A DNA stretch of 64,000 nucleotides from Thermoplasmata archaeon. Lineage in GTDB: Archaea; Thermoplasmatota; Thermoplasmata; Lutacidiplasmatales; UBA184. Numbering within the stretch: position 1 is the first letter of the stretch; every line of letters begins with the position of its first letter. Under the pieces are notes generated by a model. It was not told the origin of the DNA and made no database searches. It saw only the letters and a list, made by a program, of their open reading frames with translations. The position numbers were made by a program, and so were the translations under genes. Location: positions 1 to 64,000 of the forward strand of contig JAKIWS010000007.1 in assembly GCA_022749895.1 (NCBI GenBank), written 5' to 3'. Of this stretch, positions 17,388 to 27,523 are shown in pieces.

Positions 17388-20231
17388 ATGGCGGTCCCCT
17401 CCAGCAGCATCCGCATCCGCGGGGCGCGCCAGCACAACCTGAAGAACCTCGACATCGACCTCCCTCGGAACCGGCTTATCGTTATCACCGGCGTCAGCGG
17501 ATCGGGCAAATCGTCGCTCGCGTTCGACACGCTCTACGCGGAGGGCCAACGGCGCTACATCGAGAGCCTGTCGTCGTACGCCCGGCAGTTCCTCGGCCAG
17601 ATGGACAAGCCCGATGTCGACGGGATCGAGGGGCTCTCCCCGGCGATCGCCATCGAGCAGCGGGCCGGCAGCCGCAACCCGAGGTCGACCGTCGGCACCG
17701 TGACGGAGATCTACGACTACCTCAGGTTGCTGTACGCCCGGATCGGAATTCCCCACTGCCCGAACGACGGGCACGAGATCGCCCCGCAATCGGTCGACAA
17801 GGTCAGCGAGGCGGTGCGCCGGGATTCCGCCGGCGAGAAGGTCGACATCCTCGCTCCGGTCGTCCGCGGTCAGAAGGGCGAGCAGCGCGACGTGATCGAC
17901 AAACTGCGCAAGCTCGGGTACCGCCGCTTCACCGTCGACGGCGTCGAGGTTCGGCTCCCGGGGACCGAGCTCCGGCTCGAGAAGAACAAGAAGCACACGA
18001 TCGAGGTCGTCGTCGACTCCTTCACCGTGAGCGACGCCGAAGCGAGCCGCCTCGCGGAGGCGATCACGGTCGCGCGCGATCTCGCGGAGGGACTCGTCAT
18101 CGTGCGCGGACCGAAGGGCGCCCGCGCCACGTATTCGGGGCGGCGGGCGTGCCCGGAGTGCGGGTTTTCGATGGAGGAGCTGACGCCGCGGATGTTCTCG
18201 TTCAACTCTCCGTTCGGGGCCTGTCCCGAGTGTCTCGGCATCGGCGCGACGCTGCATGCCGACCCCAACCTGATCGTCCCCGACAAATCGAAGACGCTGA
18301 AGAAGGGGGTGGCGGTCTTCGGGCTCACCCCCGAGGACGACGCGCTCGAGCGGTTCGGGCGGATGTTCGATTTCGACCCGAAGCGGCCGATCTCGGAGCT
18401 CAACGAGAAGGGATGGAAGGCGCTGTTCTACGGCACGGAGAAGCCGCTCAGCGCGAACGCGCATTGGAACCATCACTGGTGGGGCGGCGGATGGCTCCGG
18501 GAAGGTCTCGCCACCGCCGTCGAGCGTCGCTGGAAGGCGGCGAAGAGCGACGGCCTCAAGGAGTACTACCTCGGCTTCATGACGTTCACGCCGTGCCGCT
18601 CCTGCCACGGCAAGCGGCTTCGCCCGGCGAGCCTCGCCGTCACGGTCCTCGACCAGTCGATCGCGGACGTCGCCGCGATGACCGTCGAGAAGGGGGCGCG
18701 CCTCTTCGAGAAGCTCACGCTGACGGACCGCGACGAGCTGATCGTCGGCCAGGTCGTCCGCGAGATCCGGGCCCGGTTGGGGTTCCTCCAGAACGTGGGC
18801 CTGACGTACCTGACCCTCGACCGCGCCTCGGCCTCCCTTTCCGGGGGCGAGGCCGAACGGATCGCCCTCGCGACGCAGATCGGCTCCGGGCTCGTCGGCG
18901 TTCTCTACATCCTCGACGAGCCGTCGATCGGACTCCACCCGCGCGACCACGAGCGGCTCCTCGCGACGCTGAAGACGCTCCGCGACCTCGGCAACACGCT
19001 CCTCGTGGTCGAACACGACGAGATGACCATGCGCGCCTCCGACTGGCTGGTCGACTTGGGCCCCGGCGCGGGCGTGAAGGGCGGGGAGCTCCTCTTCGCG
19101 GGGCCGCCGGAGAAGATCGGGAGCGCCCGGCGCTCGATCACCGGCGACTACCTGACCGGCCGGCGGAGGATCGAACTTCCGGCGCAGCGTCAAGCACCGG
19201 GGGACCGTTGGCTCACCATCCACGCACCTCGGGAGAACAATCTCAAGGGCGAGACGGTGCGCCTCCCGCTCGGGACCTTGACGGCGCTCTCCGGGGTGTC
19301 GGGGAGCGGCAAATCGACGCTCCTCCAGGAGATCGTCTACAAGGCCGTCCGCCGGCATCTCGGGCTCGGGAAGGATGCGCCGGGCAAGCACGAGTACATC
19401 GACGGGATCGACCAGATCGACCGCGTCCTCCTGATCGACCAAGCGCCGATCGGCCGAACGCCCCGGAGCAATCCGGCGACGTACACGGGATTGATGACGC
19501 CGATCCGCGACCTGTACGCGGGCCTCCCGGAGGCGAAGGCGCGCGGGTTCGGACCCGGCCGGTTCAGCTTCAACGTCGAGGGCGGTCGGTGCGAGACGTG
19601 CGAGGGCGACGGCGTGATCCGGTACGAGATGCACTTTCTCCCCGACGTCTACGTCGCCTGCGAGGCCTGCGGCGGGAAGCGGTTCAACGCGGAGACGCTC
19701 GAGGTCCGCTTCAAGGGAAAGACGATCGCCGACGTCCTCGACATGACGGTCGATGAGGCGCTCGCCTTCTTCGTGAACCACCGACGGATCGCTTCCCGGC
19801 TCGCGCTGCTCACCGAGGTGGGGTTGGGGTACATCCGGCTCGGCCAGAGCGCGACGACCCTCTCCGGCGGCGAGGCGCAGCGGGTGAAGATCGCCTTCGA
19901 GCTCGCGAAGGTGCCGACCGGAAAGACGCTCTACCTGCTCGACGAGCCGACCACGGGGCTCCATTTCGAGGACGTGCGCCACCTGCTCGACGTGCTGTAC
20001 CGCCTCCGCGCCGGCGGGAACACGGTCGTGGTGATCGAGCACAACCTCGACGTGCTGAAATGCGCCGACTGGCTGATCGACCTCGGTCCCGAGGGCGGCG
20101 ATGCCGGGGGCCACGTCGTCGCCGCCGGGCCTCCGGAAGCGATCACAACGGCGAAGCGCTCCTACACCGGGAGGTTCCTCCTCCCCCTCATGGGCGCCGC
20201 GCCGATGCCCCTCCCGGTCCCCTCGCGATGA
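17388..20231 (+). CDS. uvrA: excinuclease ABC subunit A
   Basis: IRIRGARQHNLKNLDIDLPRNRLIVITGVSGSGKSSLAFDTLYAEGQRRYIESLSSYARQFLGQM...; two ABC signatures LSGGEA. Confidence 0.97.
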   Translation: MAVPSSSIRIRGARQHNLKNLDIDLPRNRLIVITGVSGSGKSSLAFDTLYAEGQRRYIESLSSYARQFLGQMDKPDVDGIEGLSPAIAIEQRAGSRNPRSTVGTVTEIYDYLRLLYARIGIPHCPNDGHEIAPQSVDKVSEAVRRDSAGEKVDILAPVVRGQKGEQRDVIDKLRKLGYRRFTVDGVEVRLPGTELRLEKNKKHTIEVVVDSFTVSDAEASRLAEAITVARDLAEGLVIVRGPKGARATYSGRRACPECGFSMEELTPRMFSFNSPFGACPECLGIGATLHADPNLIVPDKSKTLKKGVAVFGLTPEDDALERFGRMFDFDPKRPISELNEKGWKALFYGTEKPLSANAHWNHHWWGGGWLREGLATAVERRWKAAKSDGLKEYYLGFMTFTPCRSCHGKRLRPASLAVTVLDQSIADVAAMTVEKGARLFEKLTLTDRDELIVGQVVREIRARLGFLQNVGLTYLTLDRASASLSGGEAERIALATQIGSGLVGVLYILDEPSIGLHPRDHERLLATLKTLRDLGNTLLVVEHDEMTMRASDWLVDLGPGAGVKGGELLFAGPPEKIGSARRSITGDYLTGRRRIELPAQRQAPGDRWLTIHAPRENNLKGETVRLPLGTLTALSGVSGSGKSTLLQEIVYKAVRRHLGLGKDAPGKHEYIDGIDQIDRVLLIDQAPIGRTPRSNPATYTGLMTPIRDLYAGLPEAKARGFGPGRFSFNVEGGRCETCEGDGVIRYEMHFLPDVYVACEACGGKRFNAETLEVRFKGKTIADVLDMTVDEALAFFVNHRRIASRLALLTEVGLGYIRLGQSATTLSGGEAQRVKIAFELAKVPTGKTLYLLDEPTTGLHFEDVRHLLDVLYRLRAGGNTVVVIEHNLDVLKCADWLIDLGPEGGDAGGHVVAAGPPEAITTAKRSYTGRFLLPLMGAAPMPLPVPSR

Positions 20232-21985
20232 CCGACCCCGTTCCGGCGCTCCCGGGGTTCGTCCCGGCGAGCCAGCTGGGGGCGGCCGCGGGCGACGGCT
20301 TCCGGCGGGGGCCGAACGTCGCCGGCGTCTACCTGTTCCGGTCGGCGCGGGGCGAGGTCGTCTACGTGGGCAAGGCGCGCAGCCTCCGGCACCGGGTCCT
20401 GGACCACCTGAACGCCCGCATCGAGAAGGATGGGACGATCCTGGCCGACAGCGCGACCGTCGAGTTCGTTCCCACGACGACCGAGCGCGAGGCGCTGTTG
20501 CTCGAAGCGAACCTGATCAAGCAGTACCAGCCCCGGCACAACGCGCTCCTCAAGGACGACCGGAGCTTCCCGTACCTGGCGGTCACCGAGGACGAAACGT
20601 TTCCGCGCATCCTCCTCGTGCGCCGGCCGAGGAAAGGCTCGGCCAGCACGCTCGTCGGCCCGTACACGAGCGCGCGCGAGGCCCGGAGCGTCGCCCGCCT
20701 CCTCTCGGAAGCGTTCCAGCTCCGCCGGTGCATCCGGCTCCCGAAGCGTGCGTGCCTCTACTACTACCTCAACACGTGCAGCGCGCCGTGCATCGGTGCG
20801 ATCGGCGCCGCGGCGTACCGCGCGAGGACCGACCAGGCCCTCCAGATGCTGCGCGGGCACGGAGCGAGCGTGCGCCCCGCGCTCGAGAAGGAGATGCACG
20901 AGGCGGCGGAACGTCGGGAGTTCGAACGGGCCGCGTTGCTGCGCGACACGATGGCGGGGTTCGCCGCGCTCAAGCAGCCCCAGCACGTGGTCGGCCGCGG
21001 GCGCGGTCGGGTCGACGTCGTCGCGCTCGCGTTCCCCACCGATGCGAGCACGCTGCGCGTCGCGGTCGGCCTCCTCCGCGTGGAGGACGGCGAGGTGCGT
21101 CGCACCGAGCCGCACCTCCTCGCCATCCCCGCGGACGACCTCCCCGACGCGGGGGAGCTCCTCCGCCAGTTCCTCGTCCAGTACTACGCCCCTCTGATCG
21201 ACCGGCCCGAGCGGATCTATGTCCACGGGGCCCGACCGCCGGGGATCGACGAGACCGTCGACTGGCTCGAGGGGGAGCAGGGCATCGAGGTCCGCTTCCG
21301 CCCCACCGGCCAAGCCGCCTCGTGGGGTCGTCTCGCCGAGCGCCTCGCCCGGGCGCACGTCGAACAGGTCGTGGTCCGGAAGCCCCCGCGCGAGGTCCTG
21401 ATCGCGCTCCAGAACCTGCTGCAGCTTCCGACGATCCCGAACCGGATCGAGGGCGTCGACATCTCGCTGTTCCAGGGCGCGGAGGCGGTCGGCTCGGTCG
21501 TCGTCTTCCAAGGGGGCGTGCCGGACAAGGACGAGTACCGGCGCTTCCGCATCCGGACGGTCGAGGGGACGAACGACTTCGCGATGATCGCGGAGGTCGT
21601 CCGGCGACGATACTTCCGGCGGTTGAGCGAGCAGGAGATCCTCCCCGACCTCCTCCTGATCGATGGCGGCCGGGGTCAGGTCGCCGCGGCGATGGCGTCG
21701 CTCACGGAGCTCGGGTTGGCCGACCAGATCCCCGTCGTCGGACTCGCGAAGCGGGAAGAGGAGCTCTACCTCCCCGACGCGGCCGAACCCCGCACGCCGA
21801 ACAAGAACGCGCCTCCGATGCTGCTGCTCCGCGCCGTCCGGGACGAAGCGCACCGATTCGCCGTGACGTACCACCGGACCCGAAGGCGGATCCGCCTCCG
21901 GGAGGAGGTCGACGAGGTCGTCGCGCGCGACCGGGCGAGGGCGTCTACTTCGCCGCCGAGCCCTTCCGCTCGGCCGGCCCGATGA
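20228..21985 (+). CDS. uvrC: excinuclease ABC subunit C
   Basis: GVYLFRSARGEVVYVGKARSLRHRVLDHL (GIY-YIG), IEGVDISLFQGAEAVGSVVVF, DLLLIDGGRGQV; ATGA overlap with uvrA. Confidence 0.95.
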   Translation: MTDPVPALPGFVPASQLGAAAGDGFRRGPNVAGVYLFRSARGEVVYVGKARSLRHRVLDHLNARIEKDGTILADSATVEFVPTTTEREALLLEANLIKQYQPRHNALLKDDRSFPYLAVTEDETFPRILLVRRPRKGSASTLVGPYTSAREARSVARLLSEAFQLRRCIRLPKRACLYYYLNTCSAPCIGAIGAAAYRARTDQALQMLRGHGASVRPALEKEMHEAAERREFERAALLRDTMAGFAALKQPQHVVGRGRGRVDVVALAFPTDASTLRVAVGLLRVEDGEVRRTEPHLLAIPADDLPDAGELLRQFLVQYYAPLIDRPERIYVHGARPPGIDETVDWLEGEQGIEVRFRPTGQAASWGRLAERLARAHVEQVVVRKPPREVLIALQNLLQLPTIPNRIEGVDISLFQGAEAVGSVVVFQGGVPDKDEYRRFRIRTVEGTNDFAMIAEVVRRRYFRRLSEQEILPDLLLIDGGRGQVAAAMASLTELGLADQIPVVGLAKREEELYLPDAAEPRTPNKNAPPMLLLRAVRDEAHRFAVTYHRTRRRIRLREEVDEVVARDRARASTSPPSPSARPAR

Positions 21986-22706
21986 ACGCGAGTCCCGTGA
22001 CGCGCCGGGTGACTTCGGCCGCGGTGAGGTGACGGAGCTCCTTGTCGGGCTCCAGGATCGCCACGTCGAGCGCCTCGGCCGGGAAGGGGGTGGGCGAGCC
22101 TTCCGCGACGGCGTTGACCGCGAGCTTGAAGGCGGTCTCCTCGGTCCGGCTCTCGCCGATCTTCTCTTCGAGGTAGTCGGCGACCGCGCGGCGGTTCCGC
22201 CCGATCGCGTAGGCGCGCCAGCCGATCGTCGCGCCGCTCGGGTCGAGCTCGACGAGCCCCGGTGCGCCATCGGCGAAGCCGCCCAGGAGGAGCGAGACCG
22301 CGAACGGTCGTGTCCCGCCGAACTGCGTGAACTGTTGGAGGAGCGCGCCGAGCGAGTGGCCGAGGAGTCCGTACGGGGCGGGCTCTCCGTAGAGGATCCG
22401 GTGGCGCTGGGCTTCCACGCGCAGGAATTCGACGAGCACCCGGGAATCGGCGATGAGGCCGGCCGTGACGCACCCGAGACCTAGGTCGAGGGCGAAGGTC
22501 TTCTCGATCGATCCGGCCTCGGCGAGGCTGCTGACCGGCAGGTTGCGGTACGCGACGAAGACGATGCCGCCCTCGTACGTGACGGCGACCGCCGTCCCGC
22601 CCATCTGGATCGCCTGGAGGGCGTACTCGACCTGGAAAAGGCGCCCATCGGGGGAGAAGACGGTGCTCGCTCGGTCGTATGCCATCTGGCCCGGCTGCAT
22701 CTCCAT
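21945..22706 (-). CDS. psmA: proteasome subunit alpha
   Basis: MAYDRASTVFSPDGRLFQVEYALQAIQMGGTAVAVTYEGGIVFVA... Confidence 0.93.
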   Translation of the reverse strand: MEMQPGQMAYDRASTVFSPDGRLFQVEYALQAIQMGGTAVAVTYEGGIVFVAYRNLPVSSLAEAGSIEKTFALDLGLGCVTAGLIADSRVLVEFLRVEAQRHRILYGEPAPYGLLGHSLGALLQQFTQFGGTRPFAVSLLLGGFADGAPGLVELDPSGATIGWRAYAIGRNRRAVADYLEEKIGESRTEETAFKLAVNAVAEGSPTPFPAEALDVAILEPDKELRHLTAAEVTRRVTGLAFIGPAERKGSAAK

Positions 22707-22856
22707 CGAAATTGACTCCCTGGAATCGGGCGGCCCAGCAAGGTAGGGGATTTAGCGGCACCGCCCGGCCGGCCGTCGGAGCCAGTTGGTTACCGAACGC
22801 CACGGGGACGGACGCACCGCGCCAAACTCTTACCCGCGACCGGCTCCGCTCCGTGG

Positions 22857-23993
22857 ATGGCCGCCCATCCCCTCACGCTCCTCCCGATGGCGTCGAGCCA
22901 TCGCGGCGCCCTATCCCCCGCGTGCACCCAGTGTGCCGAGGGAAGGAAGATGGTGCTGTTCGTGACCGGCCTGTGCCGGTTCCGTTGCTTCTACTGTCCG
23001 GTCTCGGAGAAGCGGAACCAGAAGGACGATACGTACGCCAACGAGCGGCTCGTCCGCTGCGACGACGACGTCCTCGATGAGGCCCGGGCGATCGGCGCCG
23101 CCGGAACCGGGATCACGGGCGGCGATCCGCTCGGTGTGATCGACCGGACCGAGCACTACGTCCGGCTGCTCAAGTCGACGTTCGGTCCGGAGCACCACAT
23201 CCACCTCTACACCCACGAACCGAATGCCGAGAAGCTCGAGCGCCTCGCCCGGGCGGGGCTCGATGAATTCCGCCTCCACATCCCGCACTACCTGTGGGGT
23301 CCGCTCGCCGCGGACGGCGGCGCCTACCGCAAGGTCCTCGAGGACGCCCCGAAGTGGGGGATCCAGCGGGGGGTGGAGATCCCCGTGCTCCCCGAGAAGG
23401 AGCCCGAGCTGCGGCGTTTGCTCGAGGCCGTCGACGCGATGGGCGTCGACTTCGTGAACCTGAACGAGCTCGAGTTCTCCGAGACGAATGACGCGAAGAT
23501 GCGCGTCCGGGGCTACGACACGTCCCCCAACGCGGCGTGGAGCGTGGACGGGAGCCGGGAGGTCGCCCAGCGCGTGGTCCGCGAGATGCGCCTTCGGACG
23601 CCGGTGCACTACTGCTCCTCCCGGTTCAAGGACGGCGTCCAGCTGCGCCAACGATTGATCCGCCGGGCGGAGCGGACGTCGCCCGGATTCGTCGAGCGGA
23701 CGCCGGACGGGACCGTCGTGTTCGGCGTCGTCGAGGCGCGGGGGAACCGCTCGGTCCGACGGCTCGGCGCGACCGTGGTGGCCCTCGCGGGCGTGCGCCC
23801 GGGCGACTATCGCCTCGACTTCGCGCGCCGGCGGGTCGAGCTCGCGGCCGAGCCGCTGCGGCGGGTCGCCGAGCGTTTGCGAGCCCCGGCCTTCGTCGTC
23901 GAGGAGTACCCCACCGCCGATGCGCTCGAGGTGGAGCGCGAGCCGCTCAACACCGCCGCGTTCCCCGGCCACGCCCGGGTGGGCGGGACGTAA
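22857..23993 (+). CDS. radical SAM protein (COG2108-like)
   Basis: ACTQCAEGRKMVLFVTGLCRFRCFYCPVSEKRN (CX3CX2C), GGDPL. Confidence 0.88.
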   Translation: MAAHPLTLLPMASSHRGALSPACTQCAEGRKMVLFVTGLCRFRCFYCPVSEKRNQKDDTYANERLVRCDDDVLDEARAIGAAGTGITGGDPLGVIDRTEHYVRLLKSTFGPEHHIHLYTHEPNAEKLERLARAGLDEFRLHIPHYLWGPLAADGGAYRKVLEDAPKWGIQRGVEIPVLPEKEPELRRLLEAVDAMGVDFVNLNELEFSETNDAKMRVRGYDTSPNAAWSVDGSREVAQRVVREMRLRTPVHYCSSRFKDGVQLRQRLIRRAERTSPGFVERTPDGTVVFGVVEARGNRSVRRLGATVVALAGVRPGDYRLDFARRRVELAAEPLRRVAERLRAPAFVVEEYPTADALEVEREPLNTAAFPGHARVGGT

Positions 23994-24169
23994 CCTTCGT
24001 CGCACGGGTGCGACCCGTGCGTGAGGTACCGATCGTCGCCGCGACGATGCTTGATCGAGCAGGGGCCCCATCCGGCATCCTCGGCGCCGTACCACATCGG
24101 GCAGTCCTTGCAATGCAGGTCGATAGGGGAGCGCGTCGGAGGCTCGTCGGGTTCCGCCGGATCGCTCAT
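23807..24169 (-). CDS. small Cys-rich protein, 3' end antisense to the radical SAM gene
   Basis: MSDPAEPDEPPTRSPIDLHCKDCPMWYGAEDAGWGPCSIKHRRGDDRYLTHGSHPCDEGYVPPTR...; four Cys, in-frame tail to stop at 23807. Confidence 0.6.
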   Translation of the reverse strand: MSDPAEPDEPPTRSPIDLHCKDCPMWYGAEDAGWGPCSIKHRRGDDRYLTHGSHPCDEGYVPPTRAWPGNAAVLSGSRSTSSASAVGYSSTTKAGARKRSATRRSGSAASSTRRRAKSRR

Positions 24170-25068
24170 GGATACTCGGCCCGCTCCAGGAGCTCCCAGC
24201 CACGGACGACGTTGGCCATCAGTTGAGCGACCGTCACCGGTCCGACCCCGCCGGGCACCGGTGTGAGGGCCGACGCCCACCCGTCGAGCGATTCCGGGTT
24301 CGCGTCGCCGGCGGCCCGGTGGCCCGAAGGGCGCGTGGGATCCTCGACGGAGCTGAGCCCGATGTCGACGACCACCGCGCCCTTGGGCACCACCGAGCGG
24401 TCGAGAAACCCGGGTCGACCGATGCACGGGAAGATGATCACCTGGTCCGCGAGGACCTTGCGGAGATCCGGACTCTTCGAGTGGACCACCGTGACGGTCG
24501 CGTTGCCCCATTCCCCCTTCGACGCGAGGAGGATCGCGAGCGGGAGCCCGACGGTCGTCGAGCGCCCGACGACCGCGACGCGCTCTCCGTCCGTGCGAAT
24601 CCCATAGTGGCGAAGGATCTTGACCGCAGCCAAGGCCACCGCGGGGATTTGGACGGGGCGCTGGATCGCGAGCTGGCCGAGGTTGGCCATGCCGACCCCG
24701 TCCGTGTCCTTCGCGGTACCCAGTTCCGCGATCGCCGAATCGAAGTCGAGCTCCGGCGGAAGAGGATGTTCGACCAAGACGCCGTGGACGGTCGGATCGT
24801 GCTCGAGCTCCCGGAGCCTCGATCGAAGTCCCGGGGCGTCGAGACCGGGGGCGATCAGCTCCTCCCGAAATGCGAGGCCCACGTCCCGCGCGGCGCGCTC
24901 CTGCTGACGGGCGTAAAAGGTGAAGGGGGAACCTGGGATACGTCGGTAGAGGCTCGCGAGGCACGGTGCCGGGCGACCCCGCGCTCGACCCGCGGCGACT
25001 CTCTGGCGTACATCGTCGAGGATGCGGGCGGCGATCGGCGCCCCAAGCAACGAGCGGGTGACGACCAT
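24166..25068 (-). CDS. folD: methylenetetrahydrofolate dehydrogenase/cyclohydrolase
   Basis: DTDGVGMANLGQL...VVGRSTTVGLPLAILL...TPVPGGVGPVTVAQLM. Confidence 0.95.
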   Translation of the reverse strand: MVVTRSLLGAPIAARILDDVRQRVAAGRARGRPAPCLASLYRRIPGSPFTFYARQQERAARDVGLAFREELIAPGLDAPGLRSRLRELEHDPTVHGVLVEHPLPPELDFDSAIAELGTAKDTDGVGMANLGQLAIQRPVQIPAVALAAVKILRHYGIRTDGERVAVVGRSTTVGLPLAILLASKGEWGNATVTVVHSKSPDLRKVLADQVIIFPCIGRPGFLDRSVVPKGAVVVDIGLSSVEDPTRPSGHRAAGDANPESLDGWASALTPVPGGVGPVTVAQLMANVVRGWELLERAEYP

Positions 25069-25355
25069 CGACCCGCCGTGTAGTCAGGAGGCCAACTTAA
25101 GGGGACGGAGCCACGGCCTCTCGATCGGGCGGCGTCGTGCGAAATTGGCGCACGGGTGACGTTGTGTTTTGGAGGAAACCAGACTAAAGGTTAAAAGCGG
25201 GGGACCCCTCTGAATTCGATAAGGAGCGGTCGCCGGTCGAACGGGATACGGCACCTATCCGAGAGGCAGTTACGGAAACCCCAGCCGACAGTGCCGAGGT
25301 CCCCTCCGACCTCGACAGCTGGAGCAAGACTCTCCCCTACGAGACCACGGCGAAC

Positions 25356-27269
25356 GTGGAGGTCCCTCCGCGCATCATCGACCAGGTCATCGGCCAGGAC
25401 GACGCGGTCGAGGTCGCGAAGAAGGCGGCGACGCAGAAACGCCACATGATCCTCATCGGAGAACCGGGCACCGGGAAGAGCATGCTCGCGCGCGCGATGG
25501 TCGACTTCCTGCCCCGCGAGCAGCTGCAGGACATCCTCGCCTACCCGAACACCGAGGACCCGAACGAGCCGAAGATCCGTGTCGTGCCGTCGGGGAAGGG
25601 CAAAGAGATCGTCGCGGCCCAGAAGCTCGAGGCCGCGCAGAAGAAAGAGCAACGCATGATCTTCCTCGTCGTCGCCGTGTTCATCATCATCGCGCTGACG
25701 GCCTACATCATCATCATCAGCCAGGGGCACGACCTGACCGCCGCCCTCTTCGCGCTCCTGATCATCATCATCCTCTACGGACTGTTCCGGCTCAGTTCCG
25801 GCCGCTCCGAGGGCGGCGCCGGCGTCGCGAAACTGCTCGTCTCCCATTCGCTGGACGAGCGACCGCCGTTCATCGACGCGACCGGCGCGCACGCCGGCGC
25901 GCTGCTCGGCGACGTGAAGCATGACCCGTTCCAGTCGGGGGGGCTCGAGACACCGCCGCACGAGCGGGTGGAGGTCGGAGCGATCCACAAGGCGAACGGC
26001 GGCGTGCTGTTCGTGGACGAGATCAACCTCCTCAAGATCGAGAGCCAGCACTCGCTCCTGACCGCGCTCCAGGAGCGGAAGTTCCCGATCGTGGGCCAGT
26101 CGGAGCGCTCGGCCGGCGCGATGGTCAAGACCGAGCCGGTCCCTGCCGACTTCGTCCTCGTGGCCGCCGGGAACGTCGACAGCGTTCAGGCGATGCACCC
26201 GGCGCTCCGGTCGCGGATCCGGGGCTACGGCTACGAGCTGTATGTCAAGACGACGATGCCGGACACCGTCGACAACCGCCTCAAGATCGTCCGTTTCGTG
26301 GCGCAAGAGGTCGTCAAGGACAAGAAGATCTCGCACTTCGACATGGGCGCGGTCCTCGAGGTCGTGCGCGAGGCGCAGCGGCGCGCGGGCCGGAGCGGGC
26401 AACTCACCCTCCGCCTGCGCGAGCTCGGCGGGCTGGTGCGGGTCTCCGGCGACATCGCCAACGCGGAAGGCGCGCGGCTCGTGACCGCCGCGCATGTCGT
26501 TCGCGGCAAGCGGTCGAGCCGCTCGCTCGAGCAGCAGATCGCCGACCGGTACATCGAGCGCCGCAAGGAGTACCGGATGTTCAGCACCGAAGGCTCGGCG
26601 GTGGGGATCGTCAACGGACTGGCGGCGATCAACGCGCAGACCGGCATGTCCGAGTTCTCCGGCATCGTTCTGCCGATCGTCGCGGAAGTGACTCCCGCCC
26701 AGACGAAGGACGGCGGGGTTGTCGTAGCGACCGGCAAGCTGGGCGAGATCGCGCGCGAGGCCGTCCAGAACGTGAGCGCGCTCATCAAGAAGTACACCGG
26801 CGAGGACATCTCCCGCTACGATATCCACATCCAGTTCGTCGGCACGTCGGACGGCGTCGAGGGGGACAGCGCCTCCGTCTCGATCGCCACCGCCGTGATC
26901 AGCGCCCTCGAGGGCGTCGCCGTCGACCAGGGCCTCGCGATGACCGGTTCGCTCTCGGTCCGCGGACAGGTGCTCCCCGTCGGGGGCGTGACCGCGAAGG
27001 TCGAAGCCGCGGCCGATTCGGGCCTGAAGCGGGTCCTCGTCCCCGAAGATAATCTGGAAGACCTCGTCCTCGAGTCCCGCTACCGCGGGATGATCGAGGT
27101 GATCCCGGTGCGGACGCTGCGGGACGTGCTGAAGTACGCGCTCGTCGGGCAGGGCACCAACAAGGAGACGCTGCTCGGACGCCTGGCGGCGATGGTCCAT
27201 GCGACCAGCCGGACCGACGGTCCGGACGGTCCGGCGAAGGTTCCCCCGCTCCGCCCGGCCGGATCGTGA
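25356..27269 (+). CDS. lonB: archaeal membrane-anchored ATP-dependent Lon protease
   Basis: [41 protein letters not shown]; two TM helices; [18 protein letters not shown] (Ser protease motif). Coding similarity continues upstream of this GTG (see findings). Confidence 0.95.
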   Translation: MEVPPRIIDQVIGQDDAVEVAKKAATQKRHMILIGEPGTGKSMLARAMVDFLPREQLQDILAYPNTEDPNEPKIRVVPSGKGKEIVAAQKLEAAQKKEQRMIFLVVAVFIIIALTAYIIIISQGHDLTAALFALLIIIILYGLFRLSSGRSEGGAGVAKLLVSHSLDERPPFIDATGAHAGALLGDVKHDPFQSGGLETPPHERVEVGAIHKANGGVLFVDEINLLKIESQHSLLTALQERKFPIVGQSERSAGAMVKTEPVPADFVLVAAGNVDSVQAMHPALRSRIRGYGYELYVKTTMPDTVDNRLKIVRFVAQEVVKDKKISHFDMGAVLEVVREAQRRAGRSGQLTLRLRELGGLVRVSGDIANAEGARLVTAAHVVRGKRSSRSLEQQIADRYIERRKEYRMFSTEGSAVGIVNGLAAINAQTGMSEFSGIVLPIVAEVTPAQTKDGGVVVATGKLGEIAREAVQNVSALIKKYTGEDISRYDIHIQFVGTSDGVEGDSASVSIATAVISALEGVAVDQGLAMTGSLSVRGQVLPVGGVTAKVEAAADSGLKRVLVPEDNLEDLVLESRYRGMIEVIPVRTLRDVLKYALVGQGTNKETLLGRLAAMVHATSRTDGPDGPAKVPPLRPAGS

Positions 27270-27502
27270 GGAGCACCGCTCGCGCGCCCGCGCACCGGCC
27301 CGAGCCCACCTTCGAGACCCATCACGACCGGGGCGAGCACGATGACGACCGGTTCGTCGGCCGCTCGTGCTACGTGTTCAACCCGTCGCTCCGCTCCAAT
27401 CTCAACGACACGCACTGCAGCCATTGCCGCCACTACCTCACCGCCCGCTGCCCGCACATCGACGAGTTTCTCGACGACGTCGAGGAACTGATGCCCGACT
27501 GA
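27266..27502 (+). CDS. small Cys/His (putative zinc-binding) protein
   Basis: 78 aa [51 protein letters not shown] overlap with lonB. Confidence 0.7.
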   Translation: MRSTARAPAHRPEPTFETHHDRGEHDDDRFVGRSCYVFNPSLRSNLNDTHCSHCRHYLTARCPHIDEFLDDVEELMPD

Positions 27503-27523
27503 GCGTCCGCCGGGGCGGTCGGC

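Noticed and set aside
17082-20114. 1010-aa minus-strand ORF
   Set aside because: Antisense to uvrA; composition artefact
25191-27200. 669-aa minus-strand ORF
   Set aside because: Antisense to lonB; composition artefact
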